Assembly (NCBI GenBank): GCA_018982785.1
Contig: JAHHEN010000002.1
Location: 501,001-565,000 of the forward strand
Reading direction: 5' to 3'
Length of the DNA stretch: 64,000 nucleotides
Source of the DNA: Enterococcus innesii
GTDB taxonomy: Bacteria; Bacillota; Bacilli; Lactobacillales; Enterococcaceae
Both the position numbers and the translations under genes were made by a program. The notes beneath the pieces are model-generated. The model made no database searches, was not told the DNA's origin, and saw only the letters and a program-made list of their open reading frames with translations. This document shows positions 40,062-48,711 of this stretch, piece by piece; position 1 is the stretch's first letter, and each line of letters begins with the position of its first letter.

Positions 40062-40094
40062 TCCTATCAGTTGCGTGGCGTGCTTTTGATAGGA
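40062..40094 (-). promoter_or_regulatory. Hairpin overlapping the integrase ribosome binding site
   Basis: TCCTATCA (40062-40069) and TGATAGGA (40087-40094) are exact inverted arms; the RNA stem would include part of the AGGAGG. The loop is the 22-bp repeat at 40070-40091. Confidence 0.45.
40070..40091 (+). repeat. 22-bp element repeat, copy A
   Basis: Begins GTTGCGTGGCG and ends CTTTTGATA. Identical to copy B (41341-41362); inverted copies C (50871-50892) and D (51241-51262) each differ by one base. Confidence 0.75.
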
Positions 40095-40110
40095 AATAAA
40101 TCTGATTTAA

Positions 40111-40716
40111 CTAATTTGTTTCTATATCGATAGTTAATGTTTCACTAGGTAAGTATTGAACTCCTTCCCAGATTATTCTTACTGTCTGAATCCCAAGTAG
40201 TAAGTCTTTTTGTTCTGAAAAGATAATTTCTAATATTTCTCTTGAAACATTTTGAAGTGCTTTTGAAGAATAAAATTTTTTTATGAATTCTGTTGCTCTT
40301 TTTAAATCTGAAGATGAATCTCCTGAATCAGGGGAAGTATGACACTCAATAAAAATATAGTACTTATTTTTGAGATTAATTGCTGATAGATCAACATTTG
40401 CATATATAAAATTCCATTTATGAGTCACCGTACCAGCCAATTTAAATAAATATTTATTATTATATAATTGTGTATACTCGATTATTTTTAGGGTATTATC
40501 TTTGGCATTTAGAGTTCGATCAGAACTAATTATTTTTTGTAGGTCGACATTCAATGCTCTTGCAATGGCTTCCAGTGTTTTTATACTGGGATTACTCCTG
40601 TTGTTTTCTAAATCCCCTATATATGATCGTGATAGACCCATTAACTCAGCAAAATCAGTTTGTGTCATTTTTTTACTTTTTCTAATATTTTTGATGTTGT
40701 TTCCAATATCAATCAA
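40111..40716 (-). CDS. XRE-family repressor of the element
   Basis: A 201-residue protein with an N-terminal XRE HTH (NIRKSKKMTQTDFAELMGLS, then SRSYIGDLENNRSNPS) and a C-terminal domain of unknown type with mixed strands. I chose TTG 40716 after GGAGGTG; upstream residues lack a site. Divergent from the small XRE gene, it likely keeps the element quiescent by binding the TGACGTAAAT and ACTGCA dyads between them. Confidence 0.85.
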   Translation of the reverse strand: MIDIGNNIKNIRKSKKMTQTDFAELMGLSRSYIGDLENNRSNPSIKTLEAIARALNVDLQKIISSDRTLNAKDNTLKIIEYTQLYNNKYLFKLAGTVTHKWNFIYANVDLSAINLKNKYYIFIECHTSPDSGDSSSDLKRATEFIKKFYSSKALQNVSREILEIIFSEQKDLLLGIQTVRIIWEGVQYLPSETLTIDIETN

Positions 40717-40756
40717 ACATTTCACCTCCACACTATATAAAGTAGTATATGTTAAA

Positions 40757-40832
40757 TGACGTAAATACACAACATTTTTGTTGACTTAGGAACTGCAGTG
40801 CAGTATGATATTTTTAGACGTAAATGTACGTC
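40757..40832. promoter_or_regulatory. Divergent switch region with promoter and operators
   Basis: Promoter TTGACT (40781-40786), 17 bases, TATGAT (40804-40809). Dyads: ACTGCA-g-TGCAGT (40792-40804) in the spacer and GACGTA-aatg-TACGTC (40817-40832). The half site TGACGTAAAT also occurs at 40757 and at 41027, before the excisionase-like gene. Cro/CI-like switch. Confidence 0.7.
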
Positions 40833-40850
40833 ATTGGAAGGGGGATTGTA

Positions 40851-41051
40851 ATGTTAGCTGAAATTATAAAGATAAAGCGTATTGAACGAGGGCTTACGCA
40901 AGAAGAGCTAGCTAGAATTGTCGGTATATCGAGAAGTTATTATTCTGATATAGAAAATAATCGTACTATTCCGTCAGGGAAGGTTTTATTGAACTTAAAT
41001 AAGACCCTAAAATTTTTTAAGATAAATGACGTAAATAACGGAATTAAATAA
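40851..41051 (+). CDS. Small XRE (Cro-like) regulator
   Basis: A 66-residue protein that is almost only an XRE HTH (IIKIKRIERGLTQEELARIV; SRSYYSDIENNRTIPSGKV). ATG 40851 follows GAAGGGGG; the ATG at 40824 lies inside the operator. Opposite orientation to the larger XRE repressor, so it likely acts as the Cro side of the switch, turning on the downstream genes. Confidence 0.8.
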   Translation: MLAEIIKIKRIERGLTQEELARIVGISRSYYSDIENNRTIPSGKVLLNLNKTLKFFKINDVNNGIK

Positions 41052-41067
41052 GTAAGGAGGAGTAATA

Positions 41068-41337
41068 TTGGAAGTTATTTTACCACCTGATTTGGATAGA
41101 GAATTGAGAAATTACTTTTATCACGTCGCTAGAGAGGCGGTAGATCAAGTTAGAATTGAAACTTCTTTTAATAAAGAGGTCTTCCGGTTGGGCGAAGCGT
41201 GTGAGTATTTAAGTGTGAGCAGAAGTACATTAAAGAAATTTATACGTGAAAAAGGATTAAAAGTTAGTGTTATCAATGACTGTCAATTTATTAGAAAAGA
41301 AGAATTAGCAAGGTTTATCAAAGAACATGAAGTATAA
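41068..41337 (+). CDS. Excisionase-like HTH protein
   Basis: An 89-residue protein starting at TTG 41068 behind AGGAGG. The C-terminal half is an HTH_17/Xis-type winged helix (LGEACEYLSVSRSTLKKFIRE, then CQFIRKEELARFIKEH), used by excisionases and recombination directionality factors. Position just after the switch fits an Xis expressed when the repressor is lifted. It could also be a regulator. Confidence 0.7.
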   Translation: MEVILPPDLDRELRNYFYHVAREAVDQVRIETSFNKEVFRLGEACEYLSVSRSTLKKFIREKGLKVSVINDCQFIRKEELARFIKEHEV

Positions 41338-41340
41338 AAA

Positions 41341-41362
41341 GTTGCGTGGCGTGCTTTTGATA
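41341..41362 (+). repeat. 22-bp element repeat, copy B
   Basis: Identical to copy A, 3 bases after the excisionase-like stop codon. Confidence 0.75.
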
Positions 41363-41381
41363 TGAAAAAGGAAGTGTTTGT

Positions 41382-41582
41382 TTGAACGATGATGAAGTAG
41401 CAAAGTTGATTCTAAAAGAAATCGAGATGTACTTGCAGTTTGATATTCTGCAACGGGAATATGCAGAAAAAGGTATTAAGAACGCTTTGAAGAAAATAAA
41501 AAGGAGCGATCCTGATAGTTTGCAGACAAGGGGAGCACTTAACAATAAAGTTCTGAGAAAACTTTATTTGACTACATTTTAA
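41382..41582 (+). CDS. Hypothetical protein of the element
   Basis: A 66-residue, charged, probably helical protein (start TTG 41382, AAGGAAG upstream). I recognise no domain. It lies between the excisionase-like and replication genes in the same direction, a common slot for small accessory proteins of such elements. Confidence 0.55.
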   Translation: MNDDEVAKLILKEIEMYLQFDILQREYAEKGIKNALKKIKRSDPDSLQTRGALNNKVLRKLYLTTF

Positions 41583-41610
41583 CATTCAAATAGGAAGAAG
41601 TGTGAATTTT

Positions 41611-42484
41611 ATGGCAGAAAAACGAATGCTGGCTAAATCATTTTTAAATAATGCAAGTTTTATGAAGATGTCAGATTCAGCAAAATTATTATACGTATAT
41701 CTGAACACAAACGCAGACGATGACGGAATTGTCGAAGCGTATCCATACATGAAAATGCTCGGAACACCCGATGATGATGTAAAGATACTTTTCACAAAAG
41801 GTTTTGTATTTTTTTAAATGAAGATTTGTTAACATTTCTCCCCATTGGTTACAAAACCAAAATATACGAATAGATAGGTATAAACCATCTATTTACCGCT
41901 TCAAGTTATTGAACTTAAAACCAGAATTTTTCTCAAAATTAAAGCCAGTAAAACTTGATGTGATTTTGAAATCTGGCCAAGTAGAACCGCTAAGAGGCGA
42001 TTTAATGGAAAAATGGTATCCAGCTGGTATACCAAGCGATGTCAAATCGGATACACAGTTAAGTCAAGGTCAGGATAGTCAAGATCAAACTAATCAAGAT
42101 AAGGATAGTATAGAAGAGATTAATCAAGATCAGAATTCCTTTTTTGAAAATATTATAAATCAGAAAGGAATTGAAATAATCACTACACTAGGTGATAGAT
42201 ATACAGAAGTTCAAAGAGAAAAGTATCTTAAGTTGATTGCTAGTATGAAAGATTCAATTGAAAGAGAATATAAAATAGAAATTCGAGGTCAAGATTATTT
42301 TGATATAACAAACAAAATGCTAACAAGACTTTTTAATTCTATAAACGAAAAACTGAATCTCGGTGAAAAAATTGATGAAATGAAGTTCATCAACACCACA
42401 GCTAGAAACCATTGGGAGGACATAGCTAAGCAAGAAAAAGCTAGTAGACAGGATATGCTAGAGGCACTGAAAAAAATAGGTTAG
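41611..42484 (+). pseudogene. Replication initiator/replisome-organiser-like protein, two frameshifts
   Basis: The N-terminus MAEKRMLAKSFLNNASFMKM and LLYVYLNTNADDDG is typical of phage and element replisome organisers. A T7 run (41809-41815) ends the frame at 41817; adding one T gives FFLNEDLLTFLP, and one more C in the C4 run at 41840-41843 gives HWLQNQNIRIDRYKPS, the usual 'W-x-N-N-x-I-R-x-D-R-Y-x-P-S' box, then the remaining 190 residues to 42484. That last part is open from 41909. ATG 41611; GTG 41602 is possible. Restored length about 290 residues. Confidence 0.75.
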
Positions 42485-42498
42485 AAAGGATTAATAAT

Positions 42499-42717
42499 AT
42501 GATTGAAAAACGGTTAATATATCAAATTTATTGTCTTGATCATAACGCAGATACTCTTGAGTTAATCGAGAGTATCTGTTTCAATACTATAGTCCTCGAT
42601 TTAAAGGCTAAAAACGATTGTTACGTCACTCACATCATAATTGACAGAAAAACGGCTCATAAGCTCTCTGAGAGCCTAAGAAAATGGGCTGAAGGAGAAA
42701 ACTATGAAAGCAATTAA
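42499..42717 (+). CDS. Hypothetical protein of the element
   Basis: A 72-residue protein with AAAGGA before ATG 42499, overlapping the next gene by 14 bases. No domain recognised; two Cys and a basic C-terminal helix (DRKTAHKLSESLRKWA). Confidence 0.6.
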   Translation: MIEKRLIYQIYCLDHNADTLELIESICFNTIVLDLKAKNDCYVTHIIIDRKTAHKLSESLRKWAEGENYESN

Positions 42718-45277
42718 AGAAAAAATCGTTAGTAGAAAGATAAACTGGTTAGCACTCAGTGTGCTTGTTTTAATGATTAGCGTTGTTTTTACAAGGAATG
42801 TTGTTGAAGCTAGCATTTTCAATTGGTTTGATGACACAAAAAGTCAAACAGAGTTTTTGAATAATTCTCTTTATAGACCTTACCTGAAAAAATACAATGG
42901 AGATTTCCTTAGTCAGTTCGGGATTTGGCTTGGATGGGCTGTGGTAAAAGGCATGTTTACTGTGACTGATTCGATTCAAAATATGATTCCAGATGTGCTG
43001 GATTTGTTCAATTTCATTGAAAGTACAGGGCTAAATAACGTTTATCAATCAGTCATGAATACAATTGTCGTTGGATTAATGATCCTTTCATTGATGTTTG
43101 TTGGCTACAAGATGATTACTGGAAAAGGAACAATAGATTTAAAATCTGTTGGAACGAATATAGTGATGTCTGTAGCATTAATTCTTTTAATGCCAACGAT
43201 GATTTCTAGCGGTATTCAATTTTCCAAAATATTTTACAATGATGCTACTACGATTACAAATTCAGATGACGGAGTCGCTTGGTCATTGATAAAACAAGGA
43301 GTAACAGATTTGGCATATATTAATAAAACAGATCAGTACTCAAGCATTGATAAAACGGAGGATCGAAATAAGTTAACACGAAAAAATTTTCAACAGACGG
43401 ATCTCACACAAGTGTTAACGGATAAAGTGATTGATAAATTGGAAAAAGAAAATCCAGCTGCGGATAATCTTCGCTATGAATTAGTTGAAAATTCTAATAA
43501 TGAATTTGTTGCTACAAAGTTCTCTGATAACTTCTTATCAACATTTTCTGATAGTTTGAAATCAGGCTATTATCGCTATCAAGCAAATCTTTGGGGGATT
43601 TCGATTGGATTGACAGCGTTAGCAATCGCCTATGTGTTCAGCGCGTTTGTGATCATTACAGCAATATTAGAACTTGCATTTAAACGTGTGTTAGGTGTTC
43701 TTGTTTTTGCGACAGATATTGAAACAGGACAACGTTCAAAAGTTGTTTTATCCGATATTTTACAATGTTACTTAACAGTTGGATTTCAAGGGTTTGGACT
43801 ATCTATGTTTGCTATGTTTATCAATTTTTTAAATGCTGGACAAGGTATCTCCACAAATATTTTTATAAAAACAATTGCTTATATCTGTGCTGTGTTTGTG
43901 CTGATAAAAGGCAGTGGAACAGTCATGAGATACTTTGGTGTTGATATTGGACTCAAAGAAGGCTATGGGCAACTTGCTTCTGCTTTTGGTATGGGCGCAA
44001 TGCTGTTTAGAAAAGGATCAACTGGATTTAATCGTGCTAAAGGAAGCGGAAATGGAAATGGATCAGACAGTGGAGAAGGAGAAGATCGAAAACCAGAAAA
44101 GAATTTCGGCGAAACTCTATCAAAAAAAGCTGGCAAAACTGGAAGAGCTTTGGGATATGCCCATGAACGTGGATTATCAGGTTTAGCTTCAGATGGAGCT
44201 ACAATGGCTAGTGAAAGAGCAATAAAACCATTTAAGAGTATGCGTGATATGGCTAATGATACTAAGAATAAGTTCAAAGAAGGTTTAGATGATGGTACAG
44301 TGTCCGCTATTAATAAAAATAGCAAACCTATGTTAGCTAAAAATAAAGAAGATGAAACTGGAAAATATGCTGATTCCATGCCAACACGTCTTTCGGATAG
44401 AAAAGATGGTGCTAAGGTTGAAAATGCCGATAGAATTATGTCTAGTTCTGAACGTATGCGTGAAGCAATGAAAAATAATGCTGAATCGAATAATAATCCT
44501 GTAAGTGCAATTCAGCAAAAAGTTCAACAAGATATTGAAGAACGTAAAAATGCTATGCACGGTCAAGCTAAGTCTGCTGAAGAATTAATTAATCAGAAGC
44601 GACAAGAAGCTAAATACACGCCTGAAGCAATGAATCGTGAGGAAATGTTAAGGAAACGTGTAGAAGGGCGTACAGGAGCTAATACGGACGAAAAAGAAGC
44701 GTTGACCAAAGAAAGAATCCAAGAAGCTAAAAACTCAAATACCGGATTAGAAAAATTGGTCAAAGAAAATCTACAAAATTCTACAAGTAGTCAAGGTGGC
44801 CGATCAGTAGATGTCCGAGAAAATATTCAAGGTTCATTGAATGGTCATGTCGGACGGAATGTTGATGTAAGAGAGAATTTACAAAGCTCTTCAAATGGTC
44901 AAGGTACTAAGACAATTGATGTTCGAGAAAATGTACAAAATTCTACAAGTAGTCAAGGGTTTAAATCAATGGATGTAAGAGAGAATGTACAAAGTTCTAC
45001 AAGTAGTCAAGGATTCAAAACAGTAGATGTTCGGGAGAACGTTCAAAAAGATAGTGGAGAAATGAAAGAAAAAACACAAAAAATCAATATCGTTGAAGAC
45101 AGAAAGTCAGCGAAAAAATTTGATTCAAATCATGAAACAGTGATTATTGATAGTGAAATCCGTGAAAATGATAAGGGATCAAAACCAAGACGAAGATTCA
45201 CTTATGAAGACAACGAGTTATTCAGAGATACACTTAATGATCCTAATCCGCTTTTCGATAATCTATTAAAAAAATAA
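42704..45277 (+). CDS. EF1877/CD3337-family conjugation membrane protein (VirB6-like)
   Basis: An 857-residue protein. Residues 1-30 are a signal-like helix; five to six further TM segments lie up to about residue 415 (WLGWAVVKGMFTV, IVVGLMILSLMFVGY, LTALAIAYVFSAFVIITAIL, FIKTIAYICAVFVLI), the layout of TrsL/VirB6-type channel proteins of Gram-positive ICEs. From about 450 onward it is hydrophilic, Lys/Glu/Asn-rich. Near the C-terminus five exact 54-bp-spaced units carry DVREN (see repeat). It is the only recognisable transfer protein in the element. ATG 42704 follows GAAGGAGAAA. Confidence 0.8.
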   Translation: MKAIKEKIVSRKINWLALSVLVLMISVVFTRNVVEASIFNWFDDTKSQTEFLNNSLYRPYLKKYNGDFLSQFGIWLGWAVVKGMFTVTDSIQNMIPDVLDLFNFIESTGLNNVYQSVMNTIVVGLMILSLMFVGYKMITGKGTIDLKSVGTNIVMSVALILLMPTMISSGIQFSKIFYNDATTITNSDDGVAWSLIKQGVTDLAYINKTDQYSSIDKTEDRNKLTRKNFQQTDLTQVLTDKVIDKLEKENPAADNLRYELVENSNNEFVATKFSDNFLSTFSDSLKSGYYRYQANLWGISIGLTALAIAYVFSAFVIITAILELAFKRVLGVLVFATDIETGQRSKVVLSDILQCYLTVGFQGFGLSMFAMFINFLNAGQGISTNIFIKTIAYICAVFVLIKGSGTVMRYFGVDIGLKEGYGQLASAFGMGAMLFRKGSTGFNRAKGSGNGNGSDSGEGEDRKPEKNFGETLSKKAGKTGRALGYAHERGLSGLASDGATMASERAIKPFKSMRDMANDTKNKFKEGLDDGTVSAINKNSKPMLAKNKEDETGKYADSMPTRLSDRKDGAKVENADRIMSSSERMREAMKNNAESNNNPVSAIQQKVQQDIEERKNAMHGQAKSAEELINQKRQEAKYTPEAMNREEMLRKRVEGRTGANTDEKEALTKERIQEAKNSNTGLEKLVKENLQNSTSSQGGRSVDVRENIQGSLNGHVGRNVDVRENLQSSSNGQGTKTIDVRENVQNSTSSQGFKSMDVRENVQSSTSSQGFKTVDVRENVQKDSGEMKEKTQKINIVEDRKSAKKFDSNHETVIIDSEIRENDKGSKPRRRFTYEDNELFRDTLNDPNPLFDNLLKK
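44756..45055 (+). repeat. 54-bp (18-residue) tandem repeats in the VirB6-like gene
   Basis: The codon for Asp of DVREN occurs at 44810, 44864, 44918, 44972 and 45026, exactly 54 bases apart, with a degenerate first unit (VKENLQ) at 44756. The unit is roughly DVRENVQ-N/S-STSSQGFK-T/S-V. Copy number may vary between strains. Confidence 0.85.
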
Positions 45278-45291
45278 AAGGGGGAATTGTC

Positions 45292-45510
45292 ATGAAATTA
45301 ATTCTAAAGATTAGTACGCATGATTTCTTAGAACTTGACGAATTATGTGAATCAGTAAAGAACGCAACAAATGAAAAAATCACGGTCACTAATTATATTG
45401 AACTGATGATTCAAGAAGAATTAAAGATGAAACATGAGATAAAAAACAACTTGAAATATTGTTATCTAGAAAAAAGTGAAGAGATAATCCATGAATTAAA
45501 TGGTTTTTAA
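45292..45510 (+). CDS. Hypothetical protein of the element
   Basis: A 72-residue acidic protein, ATG 45292 behind GGGGGAATT. No domain recognised; predicted mostly helical. It follows the VirB6-like gene by 14 bases and is the last intact gene before the decayed stretch. Confidence 0.6.
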   Translation: MKLILKISTHDFLELDELCESVKNATNEKITVTNYIELMIQEELKMKHEIKNNLKYCYLEKSEEIIHELNGF

Positions 45511-45725
45511 AAATTGTATTTGACATGAATTTACGACAAGGAATTAGTGGGGATTAGGCGATTATTCTCTTCCACTTTAGAGAAATAATGGGTTAAAAAG
45601 CCAGAATACGTAGAGCAATATTGACAACCTATAAAGGAGCTATTGTTGAAAATTGAAGTAACAAAAAGATAAAGAGAGGTTTACATCTATCGGATTAAAA
45701 GTGATAGTACACCCATGAAACCTGC

Positions 45726-45768
45726 AAAAGAGTTGAACCTAATGTATATCGGTTCAACTCTTTTTTAT
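45726..45768 (+). terminator. Terminator within the element
   Basis: AAAAGAGTTGAACC (45726-45739) inverted as GGTTCAACTCTTTT (45751-45764). Confidence 0.85.
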
Positions 45769-46316
45769 TTGCAAATTAAAAAAATATCACCGAAGTGACG
45801 AATGAAACTATGACCAAATTAAGCAAGAAAATATATCTTGCAAATAAAATAAAGTAGTATAAAAAGATATTGATAAAGCCAATCAAAACTTTGAATTTCA
45901 AACGTTAGATAATCAAACAGATACAAAAAATGAAATCAGTTCTACGCGTACGATTATTAAAAATAATAAATTTTCACTAGAAGAAAATGGAAATAAAATC
46001 AAATAATTAGGAAGAAAAAACAAAGCAATTAGAAAAGCCTGCAAGCAAATTTGAGTAATCGAGATCCAATTTTTTTAAGGAAGTTTAACAAAAATATGTA
46101 ATTCTATTGTCACTATTAAAGAGAAAGTTGGAGCGGAATATAAAGAAAAGAGAAAAGTAATTAAACGCAAAAAAATGTAGAACTTAAAAAATATAAAGAG
46201 GAACAACCGTTAAAATTAGGAATGATGTTGTGTAAACATTATAATTGCTATGATATAAATGAAGTGTTAAAGAAAGCAAATTTAAACCCATTTTGTGAAC
46301 AGAAAAGCCTTAGTCA

Positions 46317-46388
46317 CTATGACCAAAACTACGGACGAAACTATGACCAAAAGTAGGTACTAAATTATGACCGAAAATAGGTCCAAAA
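46317..46388 (+). repeat. Three 24-bp iteron-like direct repeats
   Basis: Units begin at 46317, 46341 and 46365, each with (C/T)TATGACC(A/G)AAA at the start and a TA(C/G)G core, spaced exactly 24 bases. A single related unit starts at 45808. Exact phasing is typical of iterons bound by a replication initiator. Confidence 0.6.
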
Positions 46389-46439
46389 TGGATTTTTTTA
46401 TGATATCAAAAATTATGAAATGATTTTGAAAGAAAACCA

Positions 46440-46479
46440 GTTGGCACAGCCAACTTAGCCACCTTCCTGTAGGAAGGTG
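46440..46479. other. Two adjacent small hairpins
   Basis: GTTGGC-aca-GCCAAC (46440-46454) and CACCTTCC-tgta-GGAAGGTG (46460-46479), 50 bases after the iteron-like repeats. Could be an origin element or a terminator. Confidence 0.5.
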
Positions 46480-46947
46480 CTATCAGTTTTCCCTTATGCT
46501 CTTTTCTTTCTTTTTTGTTTCATATGTCAAATGCCATTTTGAAATGTACCATCTTAAGAAATTTATCCTTAAAAACAATTGCGTTATTGGATAAAAAGAT
46601 GCTACATTATCTTAAAAAAGTAATCAAATATGATGAACTTAGTGGCTAGCATATCGTGTGATTAAGATACTTTATAGTGTAAGTTGAAGGAGAAAAAATA
46701 TTTAAAATATACTTCCCATTTCAGTGGGAAGTAAAATTAATCTTGTTGTTTCTACTAGTAATGTATCTTTTTGGAAACTATGTAACGATGTAAACAAGAT
46801 TTTTTTCAGAAGAAAAAACGATAAAAGTTGTGATAAACGATTTAAGAAATAGGAGAAAATATATCAAACGCATGGTATGAAACGCACATTTAAAAAGATT
46901 CGACTAACTAAAAAAATAAGTTTACAAAGCATTGTTGTGTATTACAA

Positions 46948-47349
46948 GTGATCTATACACTGAAAAATGATAGAGAAAATCTGATACGTCCGCAACAATG
47001 GACAATTGAAAATGAAAGTGAGGAAATTGGAAGAATGGCTGATGAAAATAAAGTTGTTCCGCTTGAAACACTAGTGATAAATAAGGAAGAGTTTGAGCAA
47101 CTTTTTCTTGATTTTTTTGTTCAATATGACAGGATTTATGATTTTAGTTCGTCACTAGATTTATTTGAATTAGAGGCAGAAATAATAGAAAACAGTCGAG
47201 AGGAGAATGGTAAAATCATCATTTCAGTAGAAAAATTCAATGAATTATTCTCAGAAACATTTGAAATAGATACAGATTATTATCAACCACAAGAAGTTTT
47301 CCAATCATTTAGAAATCAGATTATTCGCTCAGGTAAGACCGTAAACTGA
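46948..47349 (+). CDS. Hypothetical acidic protein
   Basis: Up to 133 residues from GTG 46948, which lacks a good ribosome site; ATG 47035 (GAGGAAATT upstream, 104 residues) is a plausible true start. The sequence is strongly acidic (VINKEEFEQLFLDFFVQYD; SVEKFNELFSETFEID) with two similar Glu/Phe-rich segments, possibly an internal duplication. No family recognised. Confidence 0.5.
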   Translation: MIYTLKNDRENLIRPQQWTIENESEEIGRMADENKVVPLETLVINKEEFEQLFLDFFVQYDRIYDFSSSLDLFELEAEIIENSREENGKIIISVEKFNELFSETFEIDTDYYQPQEVFQSFRNQIIRSGKTVN

Positions 47350-47357
47350 AAAACAAT

Positions 47358-47405
47358 AAAAGAAACGTTGAAAGAATAATTATTCCTTCAACGTTTCTTT
47401 TTTAG
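47358..47405. terminator. Bidirectional terminator
   Basis: AAAGAAACGTTGAA pairs with TTCAACGTTTCTTT, with A and T runs on both sides, between the convergent acidic-protein and lipoprotein genes. Confidence 0.85.
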
Positions 47406-48175
47406 AATGTTTTAATGACCAAAGCAGTTTCATTGTCAGGCTTAGGTAATTCATGAAATCCCGTATTTATAGTGCTCAATTGATCAACTAACCATGTTTT
47501 ACTTTTTGAATTGTAGATAAATCTAAAATTAATATCGTTATTATCGTGTTGAAGGGGCGTCTCCAAATAATCTGCTGTATATTCATAGTCAACGTAACCT
47601 GCTAATACAAAAGAGAGTATCCCTTTATTTAATGTTAGATTTAATGGATGATCATACGACTTTATTTTTTTCAACGTCATATTGTACATATCTTCAGCCA
47701 TAAAAGTTGAGTTCGTGATTTCATCTTGGGTCTCATTAAAAAAGTTATCCGAATAATCGCTTATTTTTGAAAAGTCTTTATTGGCACCAGCCTCAAAAAA
47801 TTGTTCAACTTTTTCAGTATAAAGTTGTGCTAACGCTCCTTTTTCAATATTAACTTTAATATTTTCATGTCTATCAATTTGTGTGCTGTTCAGTAAGGGA
47901 AGATCAGCTTTTAGTTTTATATCGTCTTGATTTCTTTCAATTTCAATTGGCAAAATCTTTTCAGTAGATTCAGTTTCTGATAAAGGAACATCTAGTTTTT
48001 TATCATGATAATAAGCTTCAAATCCATCTGGAACCGGAAAAAAATGTATTGGGTAATTCTTTTCTGAGGTTGTTGTACTAGTTTCCGTACTTGTAGAACT
48101 TGTGTCAGAAGTGGTACACCCGCTTATAGTTCCGATGAGTAAAGCGCAAGTTAGAATGATTGCAAATTTCTTCAA
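47402..48175 (-). CDS. Element-encoded lipoprotein
   Basis: A 257-residue lipoprotein starting at TTG 48175, 7 bases after AAGGAGG. Signal peptide with lipobox ISGC (Cys20), then a Ser/Thr-rich linker and a soluble extracellular domain of unknown family. Its promoter region holds operator O1 (48202-48217). Phage and element lipoproteins often block superinfection; that role is only a hypothesis here. Divergent from the XRE gene. Confidence 0.75.
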   Translation of the reverse strand: MKKFAIILTCALLIGTISGCTTSDTSSTSTETSTTTSEKNYPIHFFPVPDGFEAYYHDKKLDVPLSETESTEKILPIEIERNQDDIKLKADLPLLNSTQIDRHENIKVNIEKGALAQLYTEKVEQFFEAGANKDFSKISDYSDNFFNETQDEITNSTFMAEDMYNMTLKKIKSYDHPLNLTLNKGILSFVLAGYVDYEYTADYLETPLQHDNNDINFRFIYNSKSKTWLVDQLSTINTGFHELPKPDNETALVIKTF

Positions 48176-48201
48176 AAAAATTCCTCCTTAAAATTGAATA
48201 T

Positions 48202-48217
48202 GGACTAATACTAGTCC
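48202..48217. promoter_or_regulatory. Operator O1 (GACTA-N4-TAGTC)
   Basis: GGACTA-atac-TAGTCC, 27 bases upstream of the lipoprotein start. Confidence 0.65.
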
Positions 48218-48256
48218 CATTGTAGCATACCGAATCTTTAAGATTAATAAGAAAAA

Positions 48257-48272
48257 GGACTAATTTTAGTCC
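48257..48272. promoter_or_regulatory. Operator O2 (GACTA-N4-TAGTC)
   Basis: GGACTA-attt-TAGTCC, just before the XRE ribosome site; 55 bases from O1, start to start. Confidence 0.65.
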
Positions 48273-48288
48273 AAAAGGTGTGCTATTC

Positions 48289-48525
48289 TTGAAAGAGGAA
48301 AAAATTATTGATAAAGAAAATGTAATCGGTAGCAATATTAGACGAGTCCGATTAGAAAAAGGAATTGGTCAAACCGAGCTGATTAGAGACCTACAGCTTC
48401 GTAAAATTGCTATAACTAGGGAAACGTTGGTTAAGATTGAAGGTGGCCGCCAACACATTAAGTTGGATCAATTGAAAGCCATCAAAGATATTCTACAGGT
48501 GTCTTATGAAGATTTGCTTCAATGA
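48289..48525 (+). CDS. XRE regulator of the lipoprotein/PIN module
   Basis: A 78-residue single-domain XRE protein. I chose TTG 48289, 8 bases after AAAAGGTG; GTG 48280 overlaps that site. HTH: IGSNIRRVRLEKGIGQTELI, then TRETLVKIEGGRQHIKLDQLKAI. It is flanked by three operators of the same design, before the lipoprotein, before itself, and at its own stop codon before the PIN gene, so it probably controls all three genes. Confidence 0.8.
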   Translation: MKEEKIIDKENVIGSNIRRVRLEKGIGQTELIRDLQLRKIAITRETLVKIEGGRQHIKLDQLKAIKDILQVSYEDLLQ

Positions 48526-48538
48526 CTACTTGTAGTCA
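48523..48538. promoter_or_regulatory. Operator O3 (GACTA-N4-TAGTC)
   Basis: TGACTA-cttg-TAGTCA, overlapping the XRE stop codon, 53 bases upstream of the PIN gene -10 (TGGTATAAT, 48588-48596). Confidence 0.6.
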
Positions 48539-48587
48539 CTTCGTTTGAAATTATTATGTTACACCCTTATGTGTCACGAAGAAATAC

Positions 48588-48640
48588 TGGTATAATAATG
48601 AATGGGATATGTAACGATAGGGTATACTCGTCTGTTACAT
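48588..48640 (+). promoter_or_regulatory. Promoter and inverted repeat before the PIN-like gene
   Basis: Extended -10 TGGTATAAT (48588-48596). Downstream, ATGTAAC and GTTACAT (about 48609-48641) form an inverted repeat in the untranslated leader. Confidence 0.45.
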
Positions 48641-48711
48641 TAAAACACTCAACCTTATCATTAATAATTATTGCTGAATCACAAATAAATTTTTAAAGGA
48701 AAGATATTTAT

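Larger units (their letters stand above)
45511..46947. other. Decayed region with iteron-like repeats
   Basis: About 1.4 kb with no intact gene. It contains a terminator (45726-45764), short frame fragments (for example around 45870-46005, a Lys/Asn/Glu-rich stretch without start), three 24-bp tandem repeats (46317-46388) with a fourth relative at 45808, and two adjacent hairpins (46440-46479). It looks like the remains of transfer or replication genes after deletion. Confidence 0.6.

Noticed and set aside
44756-45055. Tandem repeats considered as a CRISPR array
   Set aside because: The 54-bp units are coding, in frame and without unique spacers. No CRISPR array was seen anywhere in the window.
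45715-45792. Short frame starting MKPAKELN in the decayed region
   Set aside because: It reads straight through a terminator hairpin and has no ribosome site.
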